NCBI RefSeq assembly: GCF_014649855.1
Contig: NZ_BMTV01000030.1
Coordinates: 1 to 64,000 of the forward strand
Source of the DNA: Streptomyces roseolus
Lineage (GTDB): Bacteria; Actinomycetota; Actinomycetes; Streptomycetales; Streptomycetaceae
Length of the DNA: 64,000 bases
Direction: 5' to 3'
The position numbers and the translations under genes are program-made. Shown here one piece after another: positions 1-8,907 of the stretch. Under the pieces are notes generated by a model, which did not search any database, had not been told where the DNA came from, and saw nothing but the letters and a program-made list of their open reading frames with translations. Positions within the stretch are counted from its first letter, which is position 1; each line of letters begins with the position of its first letter.

Positions 1-345
<345 letters not shown>

Positions 346-362
346 GTCACCCGCACCACCAC

Positions 363-402
363 CCGGAAGCCCGGCACCCCCTCGGGGGCGCCGGGCTTCC
401 GG
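363..402 (+). terminator. intrinsic terminator after metK
   Basis: A perfect 13-bp outer stem (363-375 with 390-402) encloses a further CCCCC/GGGGG stem (377-381 with 384-388) and a 2-base loop. It starts 18 bases after the metK stop. As is usual in Streptomyces there is no long U tract. Confidence 0.85.
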
Positions 403-428
403 CGTCCCCGGCTGTCCGAGCCGTCTGG

Positions 429-434
429 TAGGTA
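429..434 (+). promoter_or_regulatory. -10 box of priA, leaderless-type
   Basis: TAGGTA ends 7 bases before the GTG at 442, so transcription would begin at or next to the start codon. No convincing -35 hexamer or Shine-Dalgarno sequence is seen. This supports a leaderless priA transcript, by inference only. Confidence 0.45.
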
Positions 435-441
435 TGGGGCT

Positions 442-2580
442 GTGAGCAGCGAGAAGGGGAACGACGAGAGCGGCGAGGGGCCCGAGCAGCTCGCGCTCAT
501 CCGGGAGACCGTGCGCAAGGCGAAGGTGCCGAAGGCGAAGCCGCGGACGTGGCGGGGGGCGGCGCTCGCCAAGGAGCTGCCGGTCGCACGGGTGGTGGTG
601 AACAAGGGGGTGCTGCACCTCGACCAGTTCTTCGACTACGCGGTCCCCGAGGAGCTCGACGAGGCCGCGCGGCCGGGCGTGCGGGTGCGGGTGCGGTTCG
701 GCGCCGGGGCCGGACAGGTGCGGGGCGGGCGCCGGGAGGGCGGGCGGCTGATCGACGGGTTCCTCGTCGAGCGGCGGGCCGCCTCCGACTACTCCGGGCC
801 GCTGGCCGCCCTCGCCGACGTGGTGTCGCCCGAGCCCGTGCTCGGGCCCGAACTGCTCGGCCTCGCGCGGGCCGTCGCCGACCGGTACGCGGGCAGCCTC
901 GCCGACGTGCTCCAGCTCGCCGTCCCGCCGCGCAACGCCGCCGCCGAGCGGCGGGCCTCGCCCCCGGCGCTGCCGCCGCCCCCGCCGCCGGAGCCGGCCA
1001 CCTGGGGCCGGTACGAGCAGGGGCCGGCGTTCCTGGAGTCCCTGGCGCGCGGCGGGGCGCCCCGGGCGGTCTGGACGGCGCTGCCGGGGCCGCACTGGGC
1101 CGAGGAGATCGCCCGCGCGGTCGCCGCCACGCTCGCCTCCGGGCGCGGCGCCCTCGTCGTCGTGCCCGACGGGCGGGCCGTCGGGCGGGTCGACGCGGCG
1201 CTGACCGCCGTCCTGGGGGAGGGGCGGCACGCGGTGCTCACCGCCGAGGCCGGGCCCGAGAAGCGGTACGGGCAGTGGCTCGCCGTGCGGCGTGGCTCCG
1301 TGCGGGCCGTCGTCGGCACCCGGGCCGCCATGTTCGCGCCCGTCCGGGACTTGGGCCTCGTCGCCATCTGGGACGACGGCGACGACAGCCACAGCGACCC
1401 CCACGCCCCGCAGCCGCACGCCCGCGAAGTGCTGCTCCTCCGTGCCGCGCACGACCGGTGCGCCTTCCTGCTCGGCGCCACCGGCTGCACCGTGGAGGCC
1501 GCGCAGCTCGTCGAGTCCGGCTGGGCCCGGCCGCTCGCCGCGAGCCGCGAGGAGGTCCGCAGGGCCGCGCCCCTGGTGCGCACCGTCGGCGACGACCTGC
1601 TCGCCCGGGACGGGGCCGCGCGCGCCGCCCGGCTGCCCTCGCTCGCCTGGGAGACGCTCCGGGACGGACTGCGCGACGGCCCGGTCCTCATCCAGGTCCC
1701 CCGCCGCGGATACGTGCCCCGGCTCGCCTGCCAGCAGTGCCGGACGCCCGCCCGCTGCCGGCACTGCGCCGGACCGCTGGAGGCCCCCGACCAGCGCGAG
1801 CTGCACTGCGCCTGGTGCGGGCGCGAGGCCCCCGACTGGCACTGCGAGGCGTGCGGCTCCGCCCGGCTGCGCGCCCAGGTCGTCGGCGCCCGCAGGACCG
1901 CGGAGGAGCTCGGCCGGGCCTTTCCCGCCGTCCCGGTGCGCACCTCCGGCCGCGATCACGTCCTGGACCGGGTCCCGGACCGCCCCGCCCTCGTCGTCTC
2001 CACCCCCGGCGCCGAGCCGGTCGCCGACCGCGGCTACGCGGCGGCGCTGCTGCTCGACGGCTGGGCCCTGCTCGGCCGCCCCGACCTGCGGGCCGGCGAG
2101 GAGGCGCTGCGGCGCTGGATGGACGCGGCCTCGCTGGTCAGGGGCCAGGCGGAGGGCGGCACCGTGGTGGTGGTCGCCGAGCCGACGCTCCGGCCCGTGC
2201 AGGCGCTCGTCCGCTGGGACCCGGTCGGGCACGCCCAGCGGGAGCTGGCCGAGCGGGCCGAGCTGGGCTTCCCGCCGGTCTCCCGGATGGCGGCGGTGGC
2301 CGGGCCTCCCGAGTCCGTGGCGACCTTCCTCACGGGCGCCGCGCTGCCCATGGACGCGGAGGTCCTCGGGCCGGTGCCGCTGCCGGTGGTCCGCCCGGGA
2401 TCCGTCCGCCGGCCCGGCGACCCGCCGCCCGGCGAGCGGTGGGACCGGGCGCTCGTCCGGGTCCCGCCGGGCAGCGGCGCGGCGCTCGCGCAGGCCCTCA
2501 AGCACGCCCGGGCGAGCCGTCAGGCACGCGGCACCGGCGATCCCGTCCGGATCAGGGTGGACCCACCGGACATCGGCTGA
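442..2580 (+). CDS. priA: primosomal protein N' (PriA), helicase motifs lost
   Basis: The 712-residue protein is a PriA homologue, the replication-restart factor that recognises stalled forks. The N-terminal DNA-binding part (about residues 50-130: RVVVNKGVLHLDQFFDYAV) and the four-pair zinc-binding region (CQQC, CRHC, CAWC, CEAC, about residues 430-475) are intact. The helicase core is not: where Walker A (GxTGSGKT) is expected the sequence reads TALPGPHWAEE, and the DEAH box region reads WDDGDD. This matches what is known of actinobacterial PriA proteins, which are thought not to be active helicases. A proline-rich insert (PALPPPPPPEPA) lies near residue 177. The GTG at 442 was chosen because the conserved N-terminus follows and a -10 box sits 7 bases upstream. 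It is transcribed alone between metK and a converging HTH gene. Confidence 0.93.
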   Translation: MSSEKGNDESGEGPEQLALIRETVRKAKVPKAKPRTWRGAALAKELPVARVVVNKGVLHLDQFFDYAVPEELDEAARPGVRVRVRFGAGAGQVRGGRREGGRLIDGFLVERRAASDYSGPLAALADVVSPEPVLGPELLGLARAVADRYAGSLADVLQLAVPPRNAAAERRASPPALPPPPPPEPATWGRYEQGPAFLESLARGGAPRAVWTALPGPHWAEEIARAVAATLASGRGALVVVPDGRAVGRVDAALTAVLGEGRHAVLTAEAGPEKRYGQWLAVRRGSVRAVVGTRAAMFAPVRDLGLVAIWDDGDDSHSDPHAPQPHAREVLLLRAAHDRCAFLLGATGCTVEAAQLVESGWARPLAASREEVRRAAPLVRTVGDDLLARDGAARAARLPSLAWETLRDGLRDGPVLIQVPRRGYVPRLACQQCRTPARCRHCAGPLEAPDQRELHCAWCGREAPDWHCEACGSARLRAQVVGARRTAEELGRAFPAVPVRTSGRDHVLDRVPDRPALVVSTPGAEPVADRGYAAALLLDGWALLGRPDLRAGEEALRRWMDAASLVRGQAEGGTVVVVAEPTLRPVQALVRWDPVGHAQRELAERAELGFPPVSRMAAVAGPPESVATFLTGAALPMDAEVLGPVPLPVVRPGSVRRPGDPPPGERWDRALVRVPPGSGAALAQALKHARASRQARGTGDPVRIRVDPPDIG

Positions 2581-2605
2581 CGGCGACCGACCACGGGGCG
2601 GACAC

Positions 2606-2652
2606 GACGACGGCCGCCGCCCCCTTCGGCCAGGGGACGGCGGCCGGTCGTC
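2606..2652. terminator. bidirectional hairpin between priA and the HTH gene
   Basis: A near-perfect long stem (GACGACGGCCGCCG against CGGCGGCCGGTCGTC, one bulge) lies in the 84-bp gap between two converging genes. It probably ends both transcripts. Confidence 0.75.
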
Positions 2653-2664
2653 GGCCCCGCGGGG

Positions 2665-3183
2665 TCAGCCGTTGCGCGGGCTGGGGAAAGCGGGGGAGCG
2701 GGGCTCCTCGCGGAGGGTGGCGCTGCCCGAGGTGGGCTGCGGCGGCATGCTGCGGGCGGCGGGCACCGACGGCAGGGTGCGGGTCGCGCCCGGCTCGGCG
2801 CCGTGCTGCTCCGGCTCCGCCGAAGGCTGCTGGGGCGTCCGGCGGGCACCGTAACGGCGGTGGACGGCCTGCTTGGTGACACCCAGCGCGGAACCGACGG
2901 CGTCCCAGGAGAACCCGAGGGAGCGGTCGAACTCGACGGCCGCGGTCACCAGGGTCTCGACGCTGTCGCGGAGCTCCTGGGCGAGCCGAACGGTGGGGGC
3001 GGGGGCGCGGCCGTAGACGACGAAGCCCGTGGACGGGCCGGAGCGGCGAGGGCGGTAGACATTGCCCAGCTGGGCCGTGAGCGTGCGCAGTGCGTCCACC
3101 TGCCGCCGGACCCGCTCGATGTCCCGCACCAACAGGTGCAGACTCGCCCGGGCTTGGGCGTCGTGGGTTGCGTGGTCGGCCAT
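2665..3183 (-). CDS. small helix-turn-helix protein, function unknown
   Basis: The 172-residue protein has no recognised enzymatic domain. Residues 10-45 and 65-90 look helical, and residues about 90-112 ([14 protein letters not shown]) form a clear helix-turn-helix of the type that reads 'is this base-pair pattern present', as in sigma-like or AsnC-like HTHs. The C-terminal 60 residues are low-complexity, rich in Pro, Ser and Gln. The start was set at the ATG at 3183, preceded by GAGAGG on the minus strand, because the upstream extension is not protein-like. It points towards priA and is divergent from fmt over a 403-bp gap that contains a perfect GGTCAA/TTGACC dyad, a possible autoregulatory operator. 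A DNA-binding role is inferred from the HTH only. Confidence 0.85.
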   Translation of the reverse strand: MADHATHDAQARASLHLLVRDIERVRRQVDALRTLTAQLGNVYRPRRSGPSTGFVVYGRAPAPTVRLAQELRDSVETLVTAAVEFDRSLGFSWDAVGSALGVTKQAVHRRYGARRTPQQPSAEPEQHGAEPGATRTLPSVPAARSMPPQPTSGSATLREEPRSPAFPSPRNG

Positions 3184-3586
3184 GTGAAAGCCTCTCGAAC
3201 CGGCGATGGAAGGGCGGGCGGCCGCAGGGGGACGGCAGCCCGATGAGGTCAATCTCTCTTGACCAACGCGCCACCGGGGCTTGGGTCACGCTGCGGGGGC
3301 GTACACGCATATGCGCAGGGCGCTCACCGCCGCGCACGCCCCCTCCCTCCGCGCGCCGCCCCGCTCCTCTCCTCCCCGCGCGAGGCCGGGAGCGGCCGAC
3401 GGCGCCTTCCCGCCGCCCGGCACGGCCCGGCCGCCCCCCTCCGCGGGCGGGCCGCGGGGCCCTCCGGTGCGTCCGGCCGGGGCCTCTCCGCCGGGGCCCG
3501 GCCGTCCCCTCCGGCCGGCGTCGGAGACAGCGCCTAGACTGATGCGTCGCTCGCAACGCCCCCGGACAGACAGGCAGTCGCCACCC
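3184..3586. promoter_or_regulatory. divergent promoter region between HTH gene and fmt
   Basis: This 403-bp gap holds no credible gene. A perfect inverted repeat GGTCAA-N6-TTGACC lies at 3247-3264, about 64 bp upstream of the HTH start. A -10-like TAGACT at 3535-3540 would give fmt a leader of about 40 nt. The rest is C-rich sequence without further recognisable signals. Confidence 0.5.
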
Positions 3587-4519
3587 ATGAAGCTGGTCTT
3601 CGCAGGCACCCCCGAGGTCGCCGTTCCCGCCCTGGACGCCCTGCTCGCCTCGGGCCGGCACGAGGTGGCGGCCGTGGTCACCCGGCCGGACGCGCCGGCG
3701 GGGCGCGGGCGGCGGCTCGTCGCCAGTCCGGTCGCGCAGCGGGCCGAGGAGGAGGGCATCGAGATCCTGCGGCCGGCCCACCCGCGCGACGAGGGCTTCC
3801 TCGCCCGGCTGCGCGAGATCGCCCCCGACTGCTGCCCGGTCGTCGCCTACGGCGCGCTGCTCCCGCAGAAGGCCCTCGACATCCCGGCCCACGGCTGGGT
3901 CAACCTGCACTTCTCCCTCCTCCCGGCCTGGCGCGGCGCCGCCCCCGTCCAGCACGCGGTGATGGCGGGCGACGAGGTGACCGGCGCCTCCACCTTCCAG
4001 ATCGAGCGGGGCCTCGACTCCGGCCCGGTCTACGGCGTGGTCACCGAGGAGATCCGCCCCACCGACACCAGCGGCGACCTGCTCACCCGCCTCGCCTTCG
4101 CCGGCGCCGGACTGCTCTCGGCGACCATGGACGGCATCGAGGACGGCACCCTGAAGGCCGTCCCGCAGCCCGCCGACGGCATCACCCTGGCCCCGAAGAT
4201 CGAGGTCGAGGACGCCCACGTCGACTTCGCCGCCCCCGCCCTCCGCGTCGACCGCGTCGTCCGCGGCTGCACCCCCGCCCCCGGCGCCTGGACCCTCTTC
4301 CGCGGCGAGCGCCTCAAGCTCATCCAGGTCGCCCCCGTCGCCGACCGCACCGGCCTCGCCCCCGGCGAGCTGGCGGTCGGCAAGAACGACGTGTACGCGG
4401 GCACGGGGTCGTACGCCGTCGAGCTGCTGTGGGTCCAGCCCCAGGGCAAGAAGCCCATGAAGGCCGCCGACTGGGCCCGCGGCGTCCGCATCGCCGCGGG
4501 CGAGCGCCTGGGCGCGTGA
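3587..4519 (+). CDS. fmt: methionyl-tRNA formyltransferase
   Basis: The 310-residue enzyme formylates initiator Met-tRNA with 10-formyltetrahydrofolate. The N-terminal Rossmann-like start [15 protein letters not shown], the formyl-THF site with the catalytic Asn and His in [16 protein letters not shown], and the conserved later Asp block (DSGPVYG) are all present. The C-terminal OB-like tRNA-binding domain covers about residues 205-310. Length is typical. ATG 3587 begins the conserved N-terminus directly; the upstream open frame is only proline-rich read-through. The last bases overlap the GTG of the next small gene, so the two are translationally coupled. rsmB follows, the usual fmt-rsmB pairing. 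Confidence 0.96.
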   Translation: MKLVFAGTPEVAVPALDALLASGRHEVAAVVTRPDAPAGRGRRLVASPVAQRAEEEGIEILRPAHPRDEGFLARLREIAPDCCPVVAYGALLPQKALDIPAHGWVNLHFSLLPAWRGAAPVQHAVMAGDEVTGASTFQIERGLDSGPVYGVVTEEIRPTDTSGDLLTRLAFAGAGLLSATMDGIEDGTLKAVPQPADGITLAPKIEVEDAHVDFAAPALRVDRVVRGCTPAPGAWTLFRGERLKLIQVAPVADRTGLAPGELAVGKNDVYAGTGSYAVELLWVQPQGKKPMKAADWARGVRIAAGERLGA

Positions 4520-4854
4520 CCCCGCCGCCGCTTCCCGAAGGGCCGTGGGACGCCTGGGAGCCGCGCCGCTTCGACGGCAGCCGGCTCACCCTGGTCGCCG
4601 GGTACGACCTCACGTGCCACCACGGCCTGGAGGCGGAGCTCGTGGACGTCTCGTACGTCCGGTGCCCGACGGGCTTCATGGACCCCGTCTTCCGCGAGCC
4701 CACCGCCGGGGAGCGGGCCGAGGTCCTGCGGACCGTCGGCGAGGAGCCGCCCGTGCTCCTCGCCTTCGAGGCGGACGGGGGCGGCACCGCGCCGGTGACC
4801 TGCCTCCTCGCCGCCGAGGACCCGGTCGTCCGGCAGGGGTGTTTTCCCCGGTAG
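4516..4854 (+). CDS. conserved hypothetical protein, coupled to fmt
   Basis: A 112-residue protein that I do not recognise as a named family. Its GTG start (4516) overlaps the fmt stop codon by 4 bases (GTGA), a strong sign of translational coupling and a good reason for this start. The protein is acidic, with no signal peptide or membrane segment. It has four Cys residues: one in a DLTCHHGLE motif near residue 34, one in YVRCPTGF near residue 50, one in VTCLLA near residue 94, and one near the C-terminus (QGCFPR). Frame use is typical of coding Streptomyces DNA. Its location between fmt and rsmB suggests a translation or RNA-related role, but nothing in the sequence shows it. Confidence 0.7.
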   Translation: MTPPPLPEGPWDAWEPRRFDGSRLTLVAGYDLTCHHGLEAELVDVSYVRCPTGFMDPVFREPTAGERAEVLRTVGEEPPVLLAFEADGGGTAPVTCLLAAEDPVVRQGCFPR

Positions 4855-4867
4855 CGGCGCGCGGACG

Positions 4868-4873
4868 TAGGCT
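4868..4873 (+). promoter_or_regulatory. -10 box upstream of rsmB
   Basis: TAGGCT, 39 bases before the rsmB start codon, in the 58-bp gap after the preceding gene. No good -35 hexamer was found at the expected distance. Confidence 0.4.
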
Positions 4874-4912
4874 GGGTGGGTTCGACCCCTCCTTTCGTCA
4901 CGCGGAGCACCT

Positions 4913-6325
4913 TTGAGCGAGCAGGCACGTCGCCGTCCCCCCAAGCCCCACCGCCGGCCCAAGAAGGATCCCGTGCGGATGCTCGCCTTCGAGGTGCTCC
5001 GGGCGGTCGACGAGCGGGACGCGTACGCCAACCTCGTGCTGCCCCCGCTGCTGCGCAAGGCGCGGGAGAAGGAGGGCTTCGAGGCCCGGGACGCGGCCCT
5101 CGCGACCGAGCTGGTCTACGGGACGCTGCGCCGGCAGGGCACGTACGACGCGATCATCGCGGCCTGTGTCGACCGGCCGCTGCGCGAGGTCGACCCGCCG
5201 GTCCTGGACGTGCTGTCACTCGGCGCGCACCAGCTGCTCGGGACCCGGATCCCGCCGCACGCCGCCGTCTCCGCCACCGTCGAGCTGGCCCGCGCGGTGC
5301 TGGGCGAGGGACGCGCCAAGTTCGTCAACGCCGTGCTGCGGAAGATCACGCGGCAGGACCTCGACGCCTGGGTGGCCGAGGTCGCCCCGCCGTACGAGAA
5401 GGACGCCGAGGACCACCTCGCCGTCGTGCACTCCCACCCCCGCTGGGTGGTCTCCGCGCTCTGGGACGCGCTCGGCGGCGGCCGGGCCGGCATCGAGGCG
5501 CTCCTGGAGGCCGACAACGAGCGGCCCGAGGTCACCCTCGTCGCCCGCCCCGGCCGGGCCACCGTCGAGGAGCTGGCCGAGGCCGCCGAGACCGAGCCGG
5601 GCCGCTGGTCGCCGTACGCCCTGCGGCTGAGCGACGGCGGCGAGCCGGGTGCCATCGAGGCCGTCCGGGACGGCCGGGCCGGCGTCCAGGACGAAGGCAG
5701 CCAGCTCGTCGCGATCGCGCTGGCCAACGCGCCGCTCGAAGGACCCGACACCCGCTGGCTCGACGGCTGCGCGGGGCCCGGCGGCAAGGCCGCCCTGCTC
5801 GGCGCGCTGGCCGCCGAGCGCGGCGCCGCCCTGCTCGCCTCCGAGAAGCAGCCGCACCGCGCCCGGCTCGTCGAGCGCGCGCTGGCCGGCAACCCCGGCC
5901 CGTACCAGGTCATCGCCGCCGACGGCACCCGCCCGCCGTGGCGCGAGGGCTCCTTCGACCGGGTCCTGGTCGACGTGCCCTGCTCCGGGCTCGGCGCCCT
6001 GCGCCGCCGCCCGGAGGCCCGCTGGCGCCGCCGCCCCGAGGACCTCGACGGCTTCGCCCCGCTCCAGCGCGGGCTGCTCACCGAGGCGCTCCGGGCCGTC
6101 CGCGTCGGCGGGGTCGTCGGGTACGCGACCTGCTCGCCGCACCTCGCCGAGACCCGGGTCGTCGTGGACGACGTCCTGAAGAGGCTCGGCGGCGCCGAGC
6201 TGGTCGACGCCCGACCGCTCTTCCCCGGCGTCGACCGGCTCGGCGACGGCCCCGACGTCCAGCTGTGGCCGCATCTGCACGGTACGGACGCCATGTATCT
6301 GGCGCTGATCCGCCGGACGGCCTGA
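4913..6325 (+). CDS. rsmB: 16S rRNA (cytosine-5) methyltransferase RsmB
   Basis: The 470-residue protein has the two-part architecture of RsmB/Sun: an N-terminal NusB-like RNA-binding domain (about residues 20-160) and a C-terminal Rossmann methyltransferase. Visible are the SAM loop DGCAGPGGK, the first catalytic cysteine motif VDVPCSGLGALRRRPE and the second, YATCSPHL. In this family it methylates C967 of 16S rRNA in the cytoplasm. The TTG start at 4913 is chosen because the basic N-terminus (ARRRPPKPHRRPKKD) and then the NusB domain follow; a preceding in-frame stretch has no domain match. It follows fmt and a small coupled gene, and rpe comes next in the same direction. Confidence 0.94.
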   Translation: MSEQARRRPPKPHRRPKKDPVRMLAFEVLRAVDERDAYANLVLPPLLRKAREKEGFEARDAALATELVYGTLRRQGTYDAIIAACVDRPLREVDPPVLDVLSLGAHQLLGTRIPPHAAVSATVELARAVLGEGRAKFVNAVLRKITRQDLDAWVAEVAPPYEKDAEDHLAVVHSHPRWVVSALWDALGGGRAGIEALLEADNERPEVTLVARPGRATVEELAEAAETEPGRWSPYALRLSDGGEPGAIEAVRDGRAGVQDEGSQLVAIALANAPLEGPDTRWLDGCAGPGGKAALLGALAAERGAALLASEKQPHRARLVERALAGNPGPYQVIAADGTRPPWREGSFDRVLVDVPCSGLGALRRRPEARWRRRPEDLDGFAPLQRGLLTEALRAVRVGGVVGYATCSPHLAETRVVVDDVLKRLGGAELVDARPLFPGVDRLGDGPDVQLWPHLHGTDAMYLALIRRTA

Positions 6326-6421
6326 CGGTTTCTGCTGGTCCGTACCAGTACGTCCGGTGCCGGAAGGGCCGTGGACCGGTTCGCGGCAAAGAAGTCCCCA
6401 AGAACGTGGCAGGCTTGGCTC

Positions 6422-7105
6422 ATGGCGCAGATCAATCCCAGCATCCTCTCCGCAGACTTCGCCCGCCTCGCGGACGAGGCCAAGGCCGTCGACGGAGCCG
6501 ACTGGCTGCACGTCGACGTCATGGACAACCACTTCGTGCCCAACCTGACGCTGGGCGTGCCGATCGTCGAGTCGCTCAGCCGGGCGACCGACACCCCCCT
6601 CGACTGCCACCTGATGATCGAGGACCCGGACCGCTGGGCGCCGCAGTACGTCGAAGCGGGCGCCGGCTCCGTGACCTTCCACGTCGAGGCGGCCGCCGCA
6701 CCGGTCCGGCTCGCCCGGGAGATCCGCGCCAAGGGCGCCAGGGCCTCCATGGCGCTCAAGCCGGCCACCCCCATCGAGCCCTTCGAGGACCTGCTCCCCG
6801 AGCTCGACATGCTGCTCATCATGACCGTGGAGCCCGGCTTCGGCGGCCAGGCCTTCCTCGACATCATGCTTCCCAAGATCCGCCGCACCCGTGAGCTGAT
6901 CGCGAAGCACGGTCTGGAACTGTGGCTCCAGGTCGACGGCGGCGTCTCCGAGGCGACCATCGAGCGCTGCGCCGAGGCGGGCGCCGACGTCTTCGTGGCC
7001 GGCTCGGCGGTCTACGGCGCGGCCGATCCGGCCGCCGCGGTGGCCGCGCTGCGGGCCAGGGCGGACGCCGCCACGGCCGGTGCCGCCTGGGCATGTGGCC
7101 ACTGA
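6422..7105 (+). CDS. rpe: ribulose-phosphate 3-epimerase
   Basis: The 227-residue TIM barrel interconverts ribulose 5-phosphate and xylulose 5-phosphate in the pentose phosphate pathway. Signature residues are present: PSILSADF at the N-terminus, metal-binding [12 protein letters not shown], the second metal His in [14 protein letters not shown] and the phosphate-binding DGGVSEATI. The ATG at 6422 begins the conserved N-terminus; the longer open frame starting 51 bases upstream has no homology. A -10-like CAGGCT ends 6 bases before this ATG, so the mRNA may be leaderless. A sugar-responsive regulator gene follows in the same direction. Confidence 0.96.
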   Translation: MAQINPSILSADFARLADEAKAVDGADWLHVDVMDNHFVPNLTLGVPIVESLSRATDTPLDCHLMIEDPDRWAPQYVEAGAGSVTFHVEAAAAPVRLAREIRAKGARASMALKPATPIEPFEDLLPELDMLLIMTVEPGFGGQAFLDIMLPKIRRTRELIAKHGLELWLQVDGGVSEATIERCAEAGADVFVAGSAVYGAADPAAAVAALRARADAATAGAAWACGH

Positions 7106-7226
7106 GCCTCCGGCCGGTGAACGCGGTCCGACGGGCCGCCGACAGGACTGATCAAGGGCCGCCGTTTCTGACAGGATGAACAGCGGGTCCAGAGTGTGAA
7201 CGAACACGGATCGTGGACAGCGGTGC

Positions 7227-8285
7227 GTGAACAGCAGTGAGGAGATCGCGGTGGCGGGAATGTCGGCGGGACGGTCGGCCCTGCGGATGGGCCCCGCGGA
7301 GCTGGTGCAGGCGGCGGCCATGGCGCGCCGCTTCTACCTGGAGGGGAAGTCCAAGATCCAGATCGCCGAGGAGTTCGGCGTGAGCCGCTTCAAGGTGGCC
7401 CGGGTCCTGGAGACCGCTCTGGAGCGGGATCTCGTACGCATCGAGATCCGGGTACCGGCCGAGCTGGACGCCGAACGTTCCGACGCGCTGCGCGCCCGTT
7501 ACGGGCTCCGCCACGCCGTCGTCGTCGAGTCCCCGGCCGAGGACGACGAGTCGCCCGATCCGGAGAACCTCGGCGAGGTCGCCGCCGACCTCCTCGGCGA
7601 GCTGGTCGCCGAGGGCGACGTCCTCGGCCTGGCCTGGGGCCGCTCGACCATCCACATGGCGGCCGCCCTCGACCGGCTGCCCCCGTGCACGGTCGTCCAG
7701 CTCACCGGCGTGTACGACGCCGGGACCGCCGAGCGCGGCTCGGTCGAGGCGGTCCGGCGCGCCGCCCAGGTCTCCGGCGGCGAGGCCCACCCCATCTACG
7801 CGCCCATGCTGCTGCCCGACCCGGCCACCGCCGCCGCGCTGCGCAGCCAGACCGGCATCGCCCGCGCCTTCGAGTACTTCGACAAGGTCACCGTCGCCTG
7901 CGTCTCCATCGGCTCCTGGGAGCCGGGCATCTCGACCGTCCACGACATGCTCACCGAGGAGGAGCGCGCCCACTACGCCACCCTCGGCGTGGCCGCCGAG
8001 ATGTCCGCGCACCTCTTCGACGCCGAGGGCCGCCGGGTCGGCCGCGACCTGGGCGAGCGGTGCATCACCGTCGAGGCGGACCGGCTGCGCCGGATCCCCG
8101 AGGTCGTCGCCATCGCGGGCGGCCAGCGCAAGGCGGCGGCGATCGGCGCGGTGCTCCGCTCCGGCCTCGTCACCAGCCTCGTCACCGACCGCTCGGCCGC
8201 CGACCACCTGCTCACCGAGTCCAGCCCGGGCCCGCGCCCGGCCCTCGACCGCAAAGACCCGGACACGGGCACCGACGCCCGCTGA
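7227..8285 (+). CDS. SorC/DeoR-type sugar-binding transcriptional regulator
   Basis: The 352-residue regulator has an N-terminal HTH (about residues 32-75; YLEGKSKIQIAEEFGVSRF then KVARVLETALERD) followed by a sugar-phosphate isomerase-like effector domain (about residues 95-335). GLAWGRSTIHMAAAL and QLTGVYDAGTAE match the SorC-family ligand domain, which binds phosphorylated sugars. By position after rpe it may respond to a pentose or related sugar phosphate. The GTG at 7227 was chosen as the first start in frame after the 121-bp gap; MSAGRS at residue 12 is an alternative. The last codons and stop form the first unit of a 29-bp tandem repeat that continues downstream. Confidence 0.85.
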   Translation: MNSSEEIAVAGMSAGRSALRMGPAELVQAAAMARRFYLEGKSKIQIAEEFGVSRFKVARVLETALERDLVRIEIRVPAELDAERSDALRARYGLRHAVVVESPAEDDESPDPENLGEVAADLLGELVAEGDVLGLAWGRSTIHMAAALDRLPPCTVVQLTGVYDAGTAERGSVEAVRRAAQVSGGEAHPIYAPMLLPDPATAAALRSQTGIARAFEYFDKVTVACVSIGSWEPGISTVHDMLTEEERAHYATLGVAAEMSAHLFDAEGRRVGRDLGERCITVEADRLRRIPEVVAIAGGQRKAAAIGAVLRSGLVTSLVTDRSAADHLLTESSPGPRPALDRKDPDTGTDAR

Positions 8286-8353
8286 TCCCGGGCCGGGGCA
8301 CCGGCGCCCGCTGATCCCGGACACCGGGACCGAAGCCCGCCGATCCCGGACGG
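8267..8353. repeat. 29-bp tandem repeat, three copies, overlapping a gene end
   Basis: Three units start at 8267, 8296 and 8325 with an exact 29-bp period. The shared cores are GGGCACCG..GCCCGCTGATCCCGG with small changes in copy 3. Copy 1 includes the last codons and TGA of the regulator gene, so copies 2 and 3 look like duplications of the gene's 3' end. Each unit can fold (CCGGG/CCCGG), so the array may also act in termination. Confidence 0.8.
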
Positions 8354-8442
8354 GCCGCCGGCCGGGCGCCTTCCCGGCTCCGTCCGGCTTCTCCCGGGCG
8401 CGTCCTCCGGCCCGGTCCGGCGGCCGGTGGCAGCATCGGGGG

Positions 8443-8907
8443 ATGATCGCTCGCCGTCTTCGGGCGGGGCTCGGCGTCCTGGTCGGGCTGACGCTGCTCC
8501 TCACCGGCTGCTCGGCCGGGACCGCCACGCCGACCGCCCCCGCGGCCCCGTCCCGTACCGCCGCGTCGGCCGTTCCCGCGCCCTCGGGCCGAGCGACCGC
8601 CACGCCCGTCTCGGACCTCCCCACCGTCCGGGAGTCGGAGCTGCCGCCCGAGGCGCGCAGGACCCTCGCCCTGATCCGGGCCGGCGGTCCCTTCCCGTAC
8701 GCCAAGGACGGCAGCGTCTTCTCGAACTTCGAGCGGATCCTGCCGCCCAGGAAACGCGGCCACTACCGCGAGTACACCGTCCGCACCCCCGGCGAACGCG
8801 ACCGCGGGGCCCGCCGCATCGTCACCGGCGGGGACGGGGAGCGGTACTACACCGACGACCACTACGAGAGCTTCCGGGAGGTGGTGGTCGGCGATGAGGC
8901 TCGATGA
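8443..8907 (+). CDS. secreted guanyl-specific ribonuclease (barnase/RNase N1 type), lipoprotein
   Basis: A 154-residue precursor. Residues 1-23 form a lipoprotein signal with lipobox LLTGC (Cys23), followed by a Pro/Ala/Thr-rich linker to about residue 60. The mature domain carries the microbial RNase pattern: GGPFPYAKDGSVFSN, the catalytic Glu in FERILP, YREYTVRTPGE, the catalytic Arg in GARRIV and the catalytic His in YTDDHYESF. It should cleave RNA at G outside the membrane. ATG 8443 has a GGGGG ribosome site just upstream. Its 3' end overlaps by 14 bases the start of a barstar-family gene, the classical toxin-inhibitor order, so a secreted RNase with a cytosolic protector is the natural reading. 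Confidence 0.92.
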   Translation: MIARRLRAGLGVLVGLTLLLTGCSAGTATPTAPAAPSRTAASAVPAPSGRATATPVSDLPTVRESELPPEARRTLALIRAGGPFPYAKDGSVFSNFERILPPRKRGHYREYTVRTPGERDRGARRIVTGGDGERYYTDDHYESFREVVVGDEAR

